Notes: generated by a model not told the origin, from the letters alone. 64,000 nt of DNA from Streptomyces sp. SAJ15 (GCF_007595705.1 NZ_NISY01000004.1:434001-498000); one strand, 5' to 3'; shown: positions 20,407 through 30,005, numbered from the stretch's first letter. Numbers and translations: made by a program.

Positions 20407-21168
20407 CTACGCCACCCCGAACCGCGCCGCCAGCTCGGCGCGTTGGCGGCGCACGAAGGCCGCGTCCACCACGGCGCCGTGCCCCGGGACGTACCGCGCG
20501 TCCTCGCCGCCCAGGTCGAGCAGCCGGTCCAGGGCGGCGGGCCAGCGACCGGGGAGCGCGTCCCGGCCGGCCTGCGGCTCACCGGACTCCTCCACCAGAT
20601 CGCCGCAGAAGACCACCGGCGGCTCGCCGGAGGCGGGCGCGCCGGGGACCAGCACCACCAGGTCGTGGCTGGAGTGGGCGGGGCCGAGGTCGGCGAGCAG
20701 CACCCGACGGTCGCCCAGGTCGACGGCGAGCTCCCCGGTGACCGGATGGTGGGGCAGCACCAGGAAGTCGACGGCCTCGGCCGCCGCGTCCGCGTCCACA
20801 CCCTGCCGGACCGCGCTTCCGTGCAGCTCGTCCCGCTCCCGCTCCAGCAGCCCGGCCAGCCCCACCGACCCGTACACCTCGCAGCCCGCGAAGGCGGCGG
20901 TGCCCAGGACGTGGTCGAAGTGCGGATGGGTGAGCACGATGTGCGTCGGGCGACGGCCGAAGAGCTCGGTCACCTCCCGGCGGATCTCCGCCCCCTCCCG
21001 CAGCGTGGAGCCGGTGTCGACGACCAGCACCCCCGTCTCGCCGGCGATCGCCCCCACCGTCGCGTCCCAGCCCGGCAGCCGGCGTCGTGCGACCCCCGGC
21101 GCGAGTCGCTCCCAGCGCGCCCGGTCGCCGTCACCGTTCATCCCGGCCTCTTCCCCATCGCTGCTCAT
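20407..21168 (-). CDS. MBL-fold metallo-hydrolase
   Basis: 253-residue metallo-beta-lactamase-fold hydrolase. The metal site motif is T-H81-P-H83-F-D85-H86, and further ligands are plausible at GPAHSSHD and at the C-terminal [10 protein letters not shown]. It resembles the broad hydrolase group with glyoxalase II-like and lactamase-like activity; the substrate is not predictable. A second start at ATG 21141 has GAGG upstream and may be the real one, which would shorten the protein by nine residues. It reads away from hrcA across a shared 300-base region. Confidence 0.85.
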   Translation of the reverse strand: MSSDGEEAGMNGDGDRARWERLAPGVARRRLPGWDATVGAIAGETGVLVVDTGSTLREGAEIRREVTELFGRRPTHIVLTHPHFDHVLGTAAFAGCEVYGSVGLAGLLERERDELHGSAVRQGVDADAAAEAVDFLVLPHHPVTGELAVDLGDRRVLLADLGPAHSSHDLVVLVPGAPASGEPPVVFCGDLVEESGEPQAGRDALPGRWPAALDRLLDLGGEDARYVPGHGAVVDAAFVRRQRAELAARFGVA

Positions 21169-21346
21169 AGGGAGACGCTAGCGCCAGCACGACGGCGTCG
21201 CGCGGGCGCCCGGGGCGGCTCGCGGTCGCCGGCCGCGCCCCCGGGAGCGGGGCGGAACCGGGCCCGGCCAGGGCCAGGACCGGCCCGGACGAGCTGGTCA
21301 GGGCTGGTGCGCGGCCGGTGCGGGGCCGGTGCGGCGAGGCCGGCCC

Positions 21347-21377
21347 TTGCCCGGGCCCTGGCACCCGGCCGTACACT
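21347..21377 (+). promoter_or_regulatory. Possible hrcA promoter
   Basis: TTGCCC (21347) and TACACT (21372) are separated by 19 bases and lie just before the CIRCE element, which would then cover the start of transcription. The hexamers are reasonable, the spacing slightly long. Confidence 0.35.
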
Positions 21378-21390
21378 GGGCCCGGAAGAT

Positions 21391-21417
21391 CTGGCACTCG
21401 GCTCAGGTGAGTGCCAG
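21391..21417 (+). promoter_or_regulatory. CIRCE operator (HrcA binding site)
   Basis: CTGGCACTC, nine bases, then GAGTGCCAG: a perfect inverted repeat matching the CIRCE form TTAGCACTC-N9-GAGTGCTAA, with the outer bases changed to C/G. It lies about 55 bases before the hrcA start codon and so should mediate autorepression of the hrcA-dnaJ operon by HrcA. Confidence 0.9.
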
Positions 21418-21471
21418 GGGGAAGAGACTTCAAGCCCCGAGCAGCGGCCGGACTGGAGGTGTGTGTGCGCC

Positions 21472-22488
21472 ATGCTGAGTGAACGCAGACTCGAAGTGCT
21501 GCGCGCCATCGTCCAGGACTACGTGGGCACCGAGGAGCCGGTCGGCTCCAAGGCGCTCACCGAGCGCCACCGGCTCGGCGTCTCCCCGGCCACGGTGCGC
21601 AACGACATGGCCGCCCTGGAGGACGAGGGGTACATCGCCCAGCCGCACACCAGCGCGGGCCGCATCCCCACCGACAAGGGCTACCGCCTGTTCGTGGACA
21701 AGCTCGCCGGCGTCAAACCGCTCTCCCAGGCCGAGCGGCGCGCCATCCAGAACTTCCTGGACGGCGCCGTCGACCTGGACGACGTGGTGGGGCGCACGGT
21801 CCGGCTGCTGGCCCAGCTGACCCGGCAGGTCGCCGTGGTGCAGTACCCGTCGCTCAGCCGGTCGACGGTGCGCCATGTCGAGCTGCTGGCGCTCGGACCG
21901 GCCCGGGTCATGGTGGTGCTGATCACCGACACCGGACGGGTCGAACAGCGGCACGTGGAGTGCCCCGCCCCGGTCGGCGAGACGACCCTCGCGGACCTGC
22001 GGGCGCGGCTCAACGGCCGGGTGGTGGGGCGGCGCTTCGCCGACATCCCGCAGCTCGTCCAGGACCTGCCCGACTCCTTCGAGGTGGACGACCGCGGCAC
22101 GGTCTCGGCCGTCCTGGCCACCCTGTTGGAGACCCTGGTCGAGGAGACCGAGGAACGGTTGATGATCGGCGGCACCGCCAATCTGACCCGCTTCGGACAT
22201 GATTTTCCTCTCACCATCCGGCCCGTCCTGGAGGCCCTGGAGGAGCAGGTCGTGCTCCTGAAACTCCTGGGCGAGGCCAAGGATCCGGGCATGACCGTAC
22301 GCATCGGGCACGAGAACGCCCACCAAGGGCTGACGTCCACGTCCGTCGTCGCGGTCGGCTACGGTTCGGGCGACGAGGCGGTCGCCAAACTCGGCGTGGT
22401 CGGACCGACCCGCATGGACTACCCCGGAACGATGGGAGCGGTACGCGCAGTGGCACGTTACGTCGGACAGATCCTGGCGGAGTCGTAA
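21472..22488 (+). CDS. hrcA: Heat-inducible transcriptional repressor HrcA
   Basis: 338-residue HrcA repressor. The N-terminal winged helix contains [41 protein letters not shown] and [14 protein letters not shown], as in the family. A GAF-like dimerisation region and the C-terminal VVAVGYG...[13 protein letters not shown] follow. It binds CIRCE and represses heat-shock chaperone genes with help from GroE. A GGAGG site lies 12 bases before the ATG. dnaJ begins at the base after the stop codon, so the two are coupled. Confidence 0.96.
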   Translation: MLSERRLEVLRAIVQDYVGTEEPVGSKALTERHRLGVSPATVRNDMAALEDEGYIAQPHTSAGRIPTDKGYRLFVDKLAGVKPLSQAERRAIQNFLDGAVDLDDVVGRTVRLLAQLTRQVAVVQYPSLSRSTVRHVELLALGPARVMVVLITDTGRVEQRHVECPAPVGETTLADLRARLNGRVVGRRFADIPQLVQDLPDSFEVDDRGTVSAVLATLLETLVEETEERLMIGGTANLTRFGHDFPLTIRPVLEALEEQVVLLKLLGEAKDPGMTVRIGHENAHQGLTSTSVVAVGYGSGDEAVAKLGVVGPTRMDYPGTMGAVRAVARYVGQILAES

Positions 22489-23628
22489 GTGGCGACGGAC
22501 TACTACGCAGTCCTGGGCGTGCGGCGGGATGCCTCGCAGGACGAGATCAAGAAGGCGTTCCGCCGGCTCGCTCGTGAGCTGCACCCGGACGTCAACCCGG
22601 ACCCGAAGACCCAGGAGCGGTTCAAGGAGATCAACGCCGCTTACGAGGTCCTCTCCGACCCGCAGAAGAAGCAGGTCTACGACCTCGGCGGCGACCCGCT
22701 CTCCAGCACCGGCGGTGCCGGGGCCGGCGCCGGCGGCTTCGGCGCGGGCTTCGGCAACTTCTCCGACATCATGGACGCGTTCTTCGGGACCGCCTCGCAG
22801 CGCGGACCCCGGTCCCGCACCCGGCGCGGCCAGGACGCCATGATCCGCCTCGACATCGAGCTCGACGAGGCGGCGTTCGGCACCACCAAGGACATCCAGG
22901 TCGACACCGCCGTCGTCTGCACCACGTGCACCGGCGAGGGCGCGGCCCCCGGCACCTCGGCGCAGACCTGCGACATGTGCCGCGGCCGTGGCGAGGTCTC
23001 CCAGGTCACCCGGTCCTTCCTGGGCCAGGTCATGACCTCCCGCCCCTGCCCGCAGTGCCAGGGCTTCGGCACCGTGGTGCCCACCCCGTGCCCGGAGTGC
23101 GCCGGCGACGGCCGGGTGCGCTCCCGCCGCACGCTCACGGTCAAGATCCCGGCCGGTGTGGACAACGGCACCCGGATCCAGCTCGCCGGCGAGGGCGAGG
23201 TCGGCCCGGGCGGTGGCCCGGCGGGCGACCTGTACGTCGAGATCCACGAGCTTCAGCACCCGGTCTTCCAGCGTCGCGGCGACGACCTGCACTGCACGGT
23301 CACCATCCCCATGACGGCGGCCGCGCTCGGCACCAAGGTGCCGCTGGAGACGCTCGACGGCATGGAAGAGGTCGACATCCGGCCCGGCACCCAGTCCGGT
23401 CAGTCGATCCCGCTGCACCAGCGCGGCGTCACCCATCTGCGCGGCGGCGGCCGTGGCGACCTCGTCGTCCACGTCGAGGTGCAGACGCCCAGCAAGCTCG
23501 ACCCGGAGCAGGAGGAGCTGCTGCGCCGGCTCGCCAAGCTGCGCGGCGAGGAGCGCCCGACGGGCGAGTTCAAGCCGGGGCAGCAGGGCCTGTTCTCGCG
23601 TCTGAAGGACGCGTTCAACGGGCGCTAG
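22489..23628 (+). CDS. dnaJ: Chaperone protein DnaJ
   Basis: 379-residue type I DnaJ co-chaperone that stimulates DnaK. The J domain (residues 1-66) contains HPD at 32-34. A Gly/Phe-rich stretch follows (about 70-95), then four zinc motifs CxxCxGxG (CTTCTGEG, CDMCRGRG, CPQCQGFG, CPECAGDG, about 145-215), then the substrate-binding C-terminal domain. It starts with GTG directly after hrcA; this is the second dnaJ typical of streptomycetes (the other is in the dnaK operon) and is expected to be under HrcA-CIRCE control. Confidence 0.96.
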   Translation: MATDYYAVLGVRRDASQDEIKKAFRRLARELHPDVNPDPKTQERFKEINAAYEVLSDPQKKQVYDLGGDPLSSTGGAGAGAGGFGAGFGNFSDIMDAFFGTASQRGPRSRTRRGQDAMIRLDIELDEAAFGTTKDIQVDTAVVCTTCTGEGAAPGTSAQTCDMCRGRGEVSQVTRSFLGQVMTSRPCPQCQGFGTVVPTPCPECAGDGRVRSRRTLTVKIPAGVDNGTRIQLAGEGEVGPGGGPAGDLYVEIHELQHPVFQRRGDDLHCTVTIPMTAAALGTKVPLETLDGMEEVDIRPGTQSGQSIPLHQRGVTHLRGGGRGDLVVHVEVQTPSKLDPEQEELLRRLAKLRGEERPTGEFKPGQQGLFSRLKDAFNGR

Positions 23629-23673
23629 GCCCGTTGAACGCGGAGCCCGGGGAGCCGCGCTCCCCGGGCTCCG
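23612..23673 (+). terminator. Double hairpin terminator after dnaJ
   Basis: A first stem, CGTTCAACGGG/CCCGTTGAACG (23612-23622 with 23630-23640), includes the dnaJ stop codon in its loop. A second 13-bp perfect stem, CGGAGCCCGGGGA/TCCCCGGGCTCCG, occupies 23641-23653 and 23661-23673. Together they should end the hrcA-dnaJ transcript. Confidence 0.8.
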
Positions 23674-23752
23674 CCTCGCCCTCGGGCGCCCGGCCGCGGC
23701 CGAGGCCCGAGGTCGGTACTGTGCGGTACGGGGGACGTGACACGATGTGGTC

Positions 23753-24844
23753 ATGTCCTCCGCGCTGACCGATCTCTATCGGTACCCGATCGTGCAGGCC
23801 CCCATGGCCGGTGGCGCCTCCTGTCCCCGGCTCGCCGCCGCCGTCTCCGACGCGGGTGGCCTCGGTTTCCTCGCCGCGGGCTACAAGACGCCGGAGGCGA
23901 TGTACGAGGAGATCAAACAGCTCCGCGCCCAGACGGAACGCCCCTTCGGGGTGAACCTGTTCATGCCGCAGCCGGCCGCCGCCGACCCCTCCGCCGTCGA
24001 GGTCTACAGCGAGCAGCTCGCGGCCGAGGCCACCTGGTACGAGACGCCGCTGGGCGACCCCGACTCGGGCAACGACGACGCCTACGAGGTCAAGCTGGCG
24101 ATCCTGCTGGACGACCCCGTGCCGGTGGTCTCGTTCACCTTCGGCTGCCCCTCGCGCGCCGTCTTCGACGCCTTCGCCAAGGCCGGCACGCGCACCGTGG
24201 TCACCGTCACCTCGCCGGAGGAGGCGGAGGCGGCGCAGTGGGCGGGCGCCGACGCGGTGTGCGTCCAGGGCGTGGAGGCGGGCGGCCACCAGGGCACGCA
24301 CCGCGACGACCCGCAGGCCGACGGCGCCGGCGCCGGCACCGGGCTGCTGACGCTGACCGCGCTGGTCCGGGATGCCGTGCGGATCCCGATCATCGCGGCG
24401 GGCGGACTGATGCGCGGCGGGCAGATCGCGGCGGTGCTGGCGGCCGGCGCGAGCGCGGCCCAGCTGGGCACGGCGTTCCTGGTCTGCCCCGAGTCGGCGG
24501 CCAACCCGCTGCACAAGGCGGCCATGACCGACCCGCTGTTCCCGCGCACCGAGCTGACCCGAGCCTTCTCCGGCCGCCCGGCCCGCGGCCTGGTCAACCG
24601 TTTCATCCGCGAACACGGCCCGTACGCGCCCGCCGCCTACCCCCAGGTGCACCACCTCACCTCCGGCCTGCGCAAGGCGGCGGCGAAGATCGGCGACCCG
24701 CAGGGCATGGCGCTGTGGGCGGGCCAGGGCCACCGGCTGGCGCGCGAACTGCCCGCCGGGCGGCTGGTCGAGGTGCTGGTCGGCGAGCTGGAGGCGGCGC
24801 GGGCCGGGCAGTCGGCCGCCCCGCGCGACGGGGTGGCGTCATGA
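23753..24844 (+). CDS. Nitronate monooxygenase-like FMN protein
   Basis: 363-residue TIM-barrel flavoprotein of the nitronate monooxygenase/2-nitropropane dioxygenase group, which oxidises alkyl nitronates with FMN and oxygen. Seen are the N-terminal YPIVQAPMAGGAS, the strand/loop VVSFTFGCPS, the catalytic-region GVEAGGHQGTH with the conserved histidine, and the FMN phosphate-binding IIAAGGLMRGGQIAAVLAAGA. ATG 23753 (MSSALTD) is the expected start. The stop overlaps the ATG of rsmE by 4 bases (ATGA), so the two genes are translationally coupled. Confidence 0.88.
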   Translation: MSSALTDLYRYPIVQAPMAGGASCPRLAAAVSDAGGLGFLAAGYKTPEAMYEEIKQLRAQTERPFGVNLFMPQPAAADPSAVEVYSEQLAAEATWYETPLGDPDSGNDDAYEVKLAILLDDPVPVVSFTFGCPSRAVFDAFAKAGTRTVVTVTSPEEAEAAQWAGADAVCVQGVEAGGHQGTHRDDPQADGAGAGTGLLTLTALVRDAVRIPIIAAGGLMRGGQIAAVLAAGASAAQLGTAFLVCPESAANPLHKAAMTDPLFPRTELTRAFSGRPARGLVNRFIREHGPYAPAAYPQVHHLTSGLRKAAAKIGDPQGMALWAGQGHRLARELPAGRLVEVLVGELEAARAGQSAAPRDGVAS

Positions 24845-25578
24845 CGGCGCCGGTCTTCGTGGTCGACACGGTGCCGGCGGCCGGGGAGTTCGTCCTGGAC
24901 GGACCCGAGGGCCGACACGCGGTGTCGGTGCGCCGGCTGCGCGCCGGTGAGGAGTTGGTCCTCACCGACGGCCGCGGCACCTGGGCGGAGGGCGTCGTGC
25001 TCGCCGCCGAGGGCAAGGACCGGCTGGTGGTCCGGGTGACCGCCGGCGGCGCGGCCGAGCCCGAGCCCGCCCCGCGCATCACCGTCGTCCAGGCGCTCCC
25101 CAAGGGCGACCGCGGCGAGTTGGCCGTGGAGACCATGACGGAGACCGGGGTCGACGCCATCGTGCCGTGGGCCGCCTCCCGCTGCATCACCCAGTGGCGC
25201 GGCGACCGGGGCGCCAAGTCCCTGGCCAAGTGGCGGAGTACCGCACGCGAGGCGGGCAAGCAGTCACGTCGGGTGCGCTTCCCCGAGGTGCACGACGCGA
25301 TGACGACCAAGGAGGTCGCCGCGCTCCTCGGCGACGCGGACCTCGCGGCCGTGCTGCACGAGGAGGGCAGCGAACCGCTCGCCACCGCGGAACTCCCCGC
25401 CTCGGGGAGCATCGTGCTGGTCGTGGGCCCCGAGGGGGGTGTCTCCCCGGAGGAGCTCGCCGCCTTCGCGGAGGCCGGCGCCCGACCGTACCGGCTGGGC
25501 CGCACGGTCCTCCGCACCTCCACGGCGGGCACCGCCGCCACCGCCCTCCTCCTGGGCCGCACCGGCCGCTGGAACTGA
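24841..25578 (+). CDS. rsmE: 16S rRNA (uracil-1498-N3)-methyltransferase
   Basis: 245-residue SPOUT-class RNA methyltransferase modifying U1498 of 16S rRNA. The N-terminal PUA-like domain contains GPEGRHAVSVRRLRAGEELVLTDG. The C-terminal knot region has VVGPEGGVSPEELAAF near residue 196 and RLGRTVLRTSTAGTAA, the SAM-binding knot. ATGA overlap with the preceding gene. The 3' end has been partly duplicated directly downstream; the gene itself looks intact. Confidence 0.93.
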   Translation: MTAPVFVVDTVPAAGEFVLDGPEGRHAVSVRRLRAGEELVLTDGRGTWAEGVVLAAEGKDRLVVRVTAGGAAEPEPAPRITVVQALPKGDRGELAVETMTETGVDAIVPWAASRCITQWRGDRGAKSLAKWRSTAREAGKQSRRVRFPEVHDAMTTKEVAALLGDADLAAVLHEEGSEPLATAELPASGSIVLVVGPEGGVSPEELAAFAEAGARPYRLGRTVLRTSTAGTAATALLLGRTGRWN

Positions 25579-25927
25579 CCCGGTAGCCCCGTTCGGCGGC
25601 GGGTGCTCGCCCCCTACCGCCGCGCCCTGCGTACCGCCGCAACCCTCCGCGGTGGCCCGTCTCGTCCCGCCGCGGTGGCGAACGACCCCGACGGCGGAGT
25701 CCGGCGGTGCCGAACCGGCGCGCGGTGGTGACTGGGTCGCACGGTGCTCCGTACCTCGCACCGGCCGCTGGAACTGACCCGGTAGCCCCGTTCGGCGGCG
25801 GGTGCTCGCCCCCTACCGCCGCGCCCTGCGTACCGCCGCAACCCTCCGCGGTGGCTTGTCTCGTCCCGCCGCGGTGGCGAACGACTCCGACGGCGGAGTC
25901 CGGCGGTGCCGAACCGGCGCGCGGTGG
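25501..25927. repeat. Tandem duplication of the rsmE 3' end and downstream sequence
   Basis: Bases 25558-25728 recur at 25757-25927 with only three visible differences in 171 bases. The match continues to the left: 25501-25520 matches 25738-25757 with two differences, but at a spacing 38 bases longer. The second copy thus carries the end of rsmE, including its stop codon, with an internal 38-base deletion. The 430-base gap between rsmE and the lipoprotein gene holds little else, and no frame in it looks like a real protein. Confidence 0.9.
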
Positions 25928-26008
25928 CGGCCGTTCCTGCGATCGGCCGCGATGATGGGCCGGTCGACGGTCTTCCGGATCGCGCGGCGGGCTGGCAGTC
26001 TGTCCCGT

Positions 26009-26563
26009 ATGGGGGCATTACGACATGTGCGGCGGCTCCTTGCCGCCGGAGTCACGGGAGTTGCGGTCCTGGCCGTGACGGCCTGCGAACCCGAGGAGCG
26101 TCGGGGACTCAGCGCCATCGGCGTGGCCGTCACCACGGACAAGGTCGCCACCCGGGCGCTGGAGCGCGGCGGTATCGGCGTGCGGTGGATGACGTGCACC
26201 GCCGACCTCAAGGGCGACCAGGTGATCGGGGCGTCCTCCTCGCCCGCCAGCGAGGCGTCGGTGGACTGTCGCGGTGAGACCGAGCGGGGCGACGCGGAGA
26301 TCCGGGTCACCGGCGTCGTGACGTATGCGCGCGAAGGGCGGTGCGTGCGCGGCGATCTGACGGCCAAGGTGGCCGGCAAGCAGGTCTTCCGCGCGGACGT
26401 GATCGGCGAGTGCGGTGGGGGCGGCGGGAGCGGGGAGGGTGACGGCGACGGCGGCGAGCGGCCGTCCGACGGCGCCACGCGAACCGCCCACCAACCCACC
26501 GACGGCCCCGCCACCGGCCCGTCCGCGCCGCGGACCTCCGCAGCCCCCACCGTCGGCAAGTAG
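26009..26563 (+). CDS. Putative lipoprotein
   Basis: 184-residue exported protein. A basic N-terminus (RHVRR) precedes a hydrophobic stretch and a lipobox V-T-A-C with the modified cysteine at residue 26. The mature part has a beta-rich domain with three further cysteines (WMTCTADL, SVDCRGE, GRCVRGDL, and one at ECGGG). It ends in a Gly/Ser/Thr/Pro-rich tail of about 45 residues. It was probably anchored on the outer face of the membrane. No family is recognised. The start at 26009 gives a normal signal peptide; no good ribosome site is visible. Confidence 0.75.
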   Translation: MGALRHVRRLLAAGVTGVAVLAVTACEPEERRGLSAIGVAVTTDKVATRALERGGIGVRWMTCTADLKGDQVIGASSSPASEASVDCRGETERGDAEIRVTGVVTYAREGRCVRGDLTAKVAGKQVFRADVIGECGGGGGSGEGDGDGGERPSDGATRTAHQPTDGPATGPSAPRTSAAPTVGK

Positions 26564-26643
26564 TGCGGCACCGGACGCAGACCGCCCGGTAGCATCCCCA
26601 CCGTACGGAACCGTACGAGCCGACGACCCGGAGGAGCCCACCG

Positions 26644-27003
26644 GTGGCGGGAGAACCGCAGGCCGACTGCCTGTTCTGCAAGATCGTGTCGGGAGACGTG
26701 CCCGCGACCATCGTCCGGGAGAGCGAGACCACCGTCGCCTTCCGTGACATCAATCCCCAGGCCCCGACGCACATCCTGGTGATTCCCAAGGCGCACTACC
26801 CGGACGCCGCCTCCCTCGCGGCCGCCGAGCCGACGATCGCCGCGGACATACTGCGTGAGGCCGGCGAGGTCGCCACCGAGGAGAAGATCGAGGGCACCGG
26901 CTTCCGGATCGTGTTCAACACCGGCACGGGCGCGGGCCAGACCGTCTTCCACGCCCACGCGCATGTGCTCGGTGGCCGCGGCCTCCAGTGGCCTCCGGGG
27001 TAA
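26644..27003 (+). CDS. HIT family nucleotide-binding protein
   Basis: 119-residue histidine-triad protein, a nucleotidyl hydrolase/transferase of the HinT type acting on AMP-linked substrates. The family N-terminus DCLFCKIVSG, the middle FRDINPQAPTHILVIPK, and the catalytic HAHAH near residues 102-106 are all present. It starts with GTG after GGAGGAG at seven to eight bases. rnz begins six bases after the stop, so the two form a tight pair. Confidence 0.94.
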   Translation: MAGEPQADCLFCKIVSGDVPATIVRESETTVAFRDINPQAPTHILVIPKAHYPDAASLAAAEPTIAADILREAGEVATEEKIEGTGFRIVFNTGTGAGQTVFHAHAHVLGGRGLQWPPG

Positions 27004-27009
27004 GTTCCC

Positions 27010-27954
27010 TTGTCCGCACGAGAACTGGTGGTCCTGGGCACCGCCAGCCAGGTCCCGACCCGGCACCGCAACCACAACGGCTATCTGCTCCGCTGGGACG
27101 GCGACGGCATCCTCTTCGACCCCGGTGAGGGCACCCAGCGGCAGATGCTGCGCGCCGGGGTCGCGGCGCACGACATCGACCGGATCTGCGTCACGCACTT
27201 CCACGGCGACCACAGCCTGGGCCTGGCCGGGGTGATCCAGCGGATCAACCTGGACCGGGTGCCGCACCCGGTCACCGCGCACTACCCGGCCAGCGGCCAG
27301 CGCTTCTTCGACCGGCTGCGGTACGCCACCGCCTACCGGGAGACCGTCGAGCTGGCCGAGCGGCCGGTGGCGGAGGACGGGGTGCTGGCCGCCTGCCGCG
27401 GCTACACCCTGGAGGCGCGCCGGCTCTCCCACCCGGTGGAGTCCTACGGCTACCGCCTGGTCGAGCCCGACGGCCGCCGGATGCTGCCCGAGGCGCTGGC
27501 CGAGTACGGCATCGCCGGGCCGCGGATCGGACAGCTCCAGCGGGAGGGGGAGGTCCAGGGCGCCGACGGCCGTCTGGTCCGGCTGGAGAAGGTCAGCGAG
27601 GAGCGCCCCGGTCAGCGCTTCGCGTTCGTCATGGACACCCGGCTGTGCGCGGGGGTCCACGCGCTCGCCGAGGGGTGCGACATGCTCGTCATCGAGTCCA
27701 CCTTCCTGGACGAGGACGAGTCGCTGGCCGTCGAGCACGGCCATCTGACGGCCGGCCAGGCGGCCGCGGTCGCCGTCGGGGCGGGGGTGCGGCACCTGGT
27801 GCTGACCCACTTCTCCCAGCGGTACGGCGACCCCGCCGAGTTCGAGCGTCAGGCGCGGGCCGCGGGCTTCGCGGGAGAGCTCACCGTGGCCCGTGATCTG
27901 ATGCGGGTGCCGCTGCCCAAGCGTCGTCAGCCGCGTCCCGCGTCCGGTGGGTGA
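27010..27954 (+). CDS. rnz: Ribonuclease Z
   Basis: 314-residue tRNA 3'-processing endonuclease of the metallo-beta-lactamase fold. The N-terminus [26 protein letters not shown] is typical, and the metal motif THFHGDH is at residues 62-68. Further ligands are seen at FVMDTR, EST, and [11 protein letters not shown] (with the HFSxRY signature). The start codon is TTG at 27010. The 3' end overlaps the convergent HATPase gene by 74 bases. Confidence 0.93.
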   Translation: MSARELVVLGTASQVPTRHRNHNGYLLRWDGDGILFDPGEGTQRQMLRAGVAAHDIDRICVTHFHGDHSLGLAGVIQRINLDRVPHPVTAHYPASGQRFFDRLRYATAYRETVELAERPVAEDGVLAACRGYTLEARRLSHPVESYGYRLVEPDGRRMLPEALAEYGIAGPRIGQLQREGEVQGADGRLVRLEKVSEERPGQRFAFVMDTRLCAGVHALAEGCDMLVIESTFLDEDESLAVEHGHLTAGQAAAVAVGAGVRHLVLTHFSQRYGDPAEFERQARAAGFAGELTVARDLMRVPLPKRRQPRPASGG

Positions 27955-28354
27955 CGAGGAAGGACACCACCTTCCCCGTCGGCGTGGGCTCCGACCGGAG
28001 CTCGGCCACCATCGCCTGGAGCAGGGAGAGTCCGCGCCCCGTCTCGGAGTCCCACGCCGCCTCGGCCGGCACCGCCATGCGCGGGCTGGTGTCGTGCACC
28101 ATGACGACGACCCCCTCGGGGCGCTGGGCCAGCGTCAGGGTGCACGGCGCGCCGTGGCCGACGTGCTTGTGCACGTTGGTCAGCAGCTCGCTGATGCCCT
28201 GGGCGACCACCTGCCGGAGCTCCTTCGCATGACCCCAGTGACGCAGCCGCTCGTTCGCCAGCCGCCGCACATGCTGGATCTCCTCCGGGTGGGCGGTCAC
28301 CGCCGTCACGCTGACGCGCAGACCGGAGGAGCTCTCAACCACGTGATCTGTCAT
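27881..28354 (-). CDS. Anti-sigma-type ATP-binding protein (HATPase_c_2)
   Basis: 157-residue protein of the RsbW/SpoIIAB-like single-domain ATPase group that is very numerous in streptomycetes. The N-box is [14 protein letters not shown]1 is DTSPRMAVP, and the lid/G2 is [11 protein letters not shown]. Members phosphorylate STAS antagonists or bind sigma factors. It could in principle act on one of the STAS proteins at 5550 or 9775, but the distance is large and no link is shown. The ATG at 28354 is preferred because the extended frame upstream is low-complexity. Confidence 0.87.
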   Translation of the reverse strand: MTDHVVESSSGLRVSVTAVTAHPEEIQHVRRLANERLRHWGHAKELRQVVAQGISELLTNVHKHVGHGAPCTLTLAQRPEGVVVMVHDTSPRMAVPAEAAWDSETGRGLSLLQAMVAELRSEPTPTGKVVSFLVTHRTRDAADDAWAAAPASDHGPR

Positions 28355-28680
28355 GGGGGGGGACCCTTCGCACCGGGCACACGCGACCACCACCCGCCAT
28401 GCGGTGTGCGCGGTCTTCGGCGGACGGGGGCCACAGCCTGACCCGCAAGGGCTGCCCCGCGCAAGCGTGTTGAGCACCACATGCGCGCCTTTATCACGCG
28501 GGGCCGGCGCGCGGGCCGGGTCGCGGGCCGGGACCGCCGGCCGGGGGGCCGCGACGGGGCGTTGTCAGTGACATGAGGCACACTGGCCAGACCACAGCAC
28601 ATCGGTGGCGTGACGCCTCGCTGACCCCTCACCGCGGCGCCATGCCGGCGCGGAGCGCGGAGCGACCCGGGGAGCGCACG

Positions 28681-29805
28681 GTGACGACACACAGCAGTGA
28701 TCAGTTCGGGGCGGACAGCCCGCTGCTCGACCCGCTCGCCGCCCTGCGCACGCCCGCCGATCCGCCCCGGGACGTCTACCTCACCGGCACCGTCTTCCTC
28801 GACATCATCTTCACCGGCCTGGACTCCGCCCCGGTGCGCGGGACCGAGTCCTGGGCGCGCGGCATGGGGTCCAGCCCCGGCGGGGTCGCCAACATGGCCA
28901 CCGCGCTGGCCAGGCTGGGCCTGCGCACCTCGCTGGCCGCGGCCTTCGGCGACGACCACTACGGGGAGTACTGCTGGGACGCCCTCGCCCAGGGGGAGGG
29001 CATCGACCTCTCGCTGTCCCGCACCGTCCCCGGCTGGCATTCCCCGGTCACCGTCTCCATGGCGTACGAGGGCGAGCGCACCATGGTCTCCCACGGCCAT
29101 GAGGCACCCCCGCCGGAGCCCGCGCCGGACACCCCGCCGACGGCGCGGGCCGCCATCGCCTCGCTGGTGCCCGGCTGCCGCGAGGAGTGGATCGCCCAGG
29201 CCGCCCGCCAGGGCAGCCGGATCTTCGCCGACGTCGGCTGGGACGACACCGGCCGCTGGGACCCGGCCGACCTGTCCGACCTGGAGCACTGCGAGGCGTT
29301 CCTGCCCAACGCGGCCGAGGCGATGCGCTACACCGGCACCGACTGCCCGCGCGCCGCCGCCCGGGCGCTGGCGGACCTGGTGCCGCTGGCCGTGGTCACC
29401 CTCGGCGCCGAGGGGGCGTACGCGGTGGACGGGCGCACCGGCGAGACCGCCGAGGTCCCCGCCATCGCGGTCGAGGCGCTGGACCCCACCGGCGCCGGGG
29501 ACGTCTTCATGGCGGGCTTCGTGACCGGCACCCTCGCAGACTGGCCGCTGGCCGACCGGCTGGCGTTCGCGGGGCTCACCGCCGCGCTCTCGGTTCAGGA
29601 GTTCGGCGGCTCCCTGTCCGCGCCCGGATGGGCGGAGATCGCGGCCTGGTGGGAGCGGGCGAAGGCGCTGCGCTCGGCGCGACCGATGGGCTCCGCGCCG
29701 TGCGCGCTGTCCCGCTACGACTTCCTGGACCGGATACTGCCCGCCACCCACCGCCCCTGGCCGCTCCGCAGGGCCGTGCCGACGATCGGCTTCCGCTCGT
29801 CCTGA
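28681..29805 (+). CDS. PfkB family carbohydrate kinase
   Basis: 374-residue ribokinase-fold sugar or nucleoside kinase. The PfkB N-terminal signature region GSSPGGVANMATALARLG and the C-terminal signature DPTGAGDVFMAGF (near residues 269-281, with the catalytic Asp) are clear. About 60 residues after the signature extend beyond the usual end, ending PLRRAVPTIGFRSS. The substrate is not predictable. GTG 28681 follows GGGGAG; the longer frame from 28573 is less likely. Confidence 0.88.
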   Translation: MTTHSSDQFGADSPLLDPLAALRTPADPPRDVYLTGTVFLDIIFTGLDSAPVRGTESWARGMGSSPGGVANMATALARLGLRTSLAAAFGDDHYGEYCWDALAQGEGIDLSLSRTVPGWHSPVTVSMAYEGERTMVSHGHEAPPPEPAPDTPPTARAAIASLVPGCREEWIAQAARQGSRIFADVGWDDTGRWDPADLSDLEHCEAFLPNAAEAMRYTGTDCPRAAARALADLVPLAVVTLGAEGAYAVDGRTGETAEVPAIAVEALDPTGAGDVFMAGFVTGTLADWPLADRLAFAGLTAALSVQEFGGSLSAPGWAEIAAWWERAKALRSARPMGSAPCALSRYDFLDRILPATHRPWPLRRAVPTIGFRSS

Positions 29806-30005
29806 CCCCCCGGCCCCGCGGGTGCGCGGGAGGCGGAGACGGCGGGGCGGGGCCACGGGCGGCGGTGGCCCTGTTATGGCCAAAGCCCGGCGGGTGGGGA
29901 GCGGTGCTTGCCATCATGGGACGCCTTCGGGCATCGGGAGGCCCGAGCGGGGCCGTACGCGCCTGCGGATGTCGGCGCACTCATGGGGCGAGGTGGTCAT
30001 ACGGC

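Noticed and set aside
25614-26018. Minus-strand frame across the duplicated rsmE tail with repeated PPRR and VAAVRRARR units
   Set aside because: The repetition merely reflects the duplicated DNA; no start site or family is evident.
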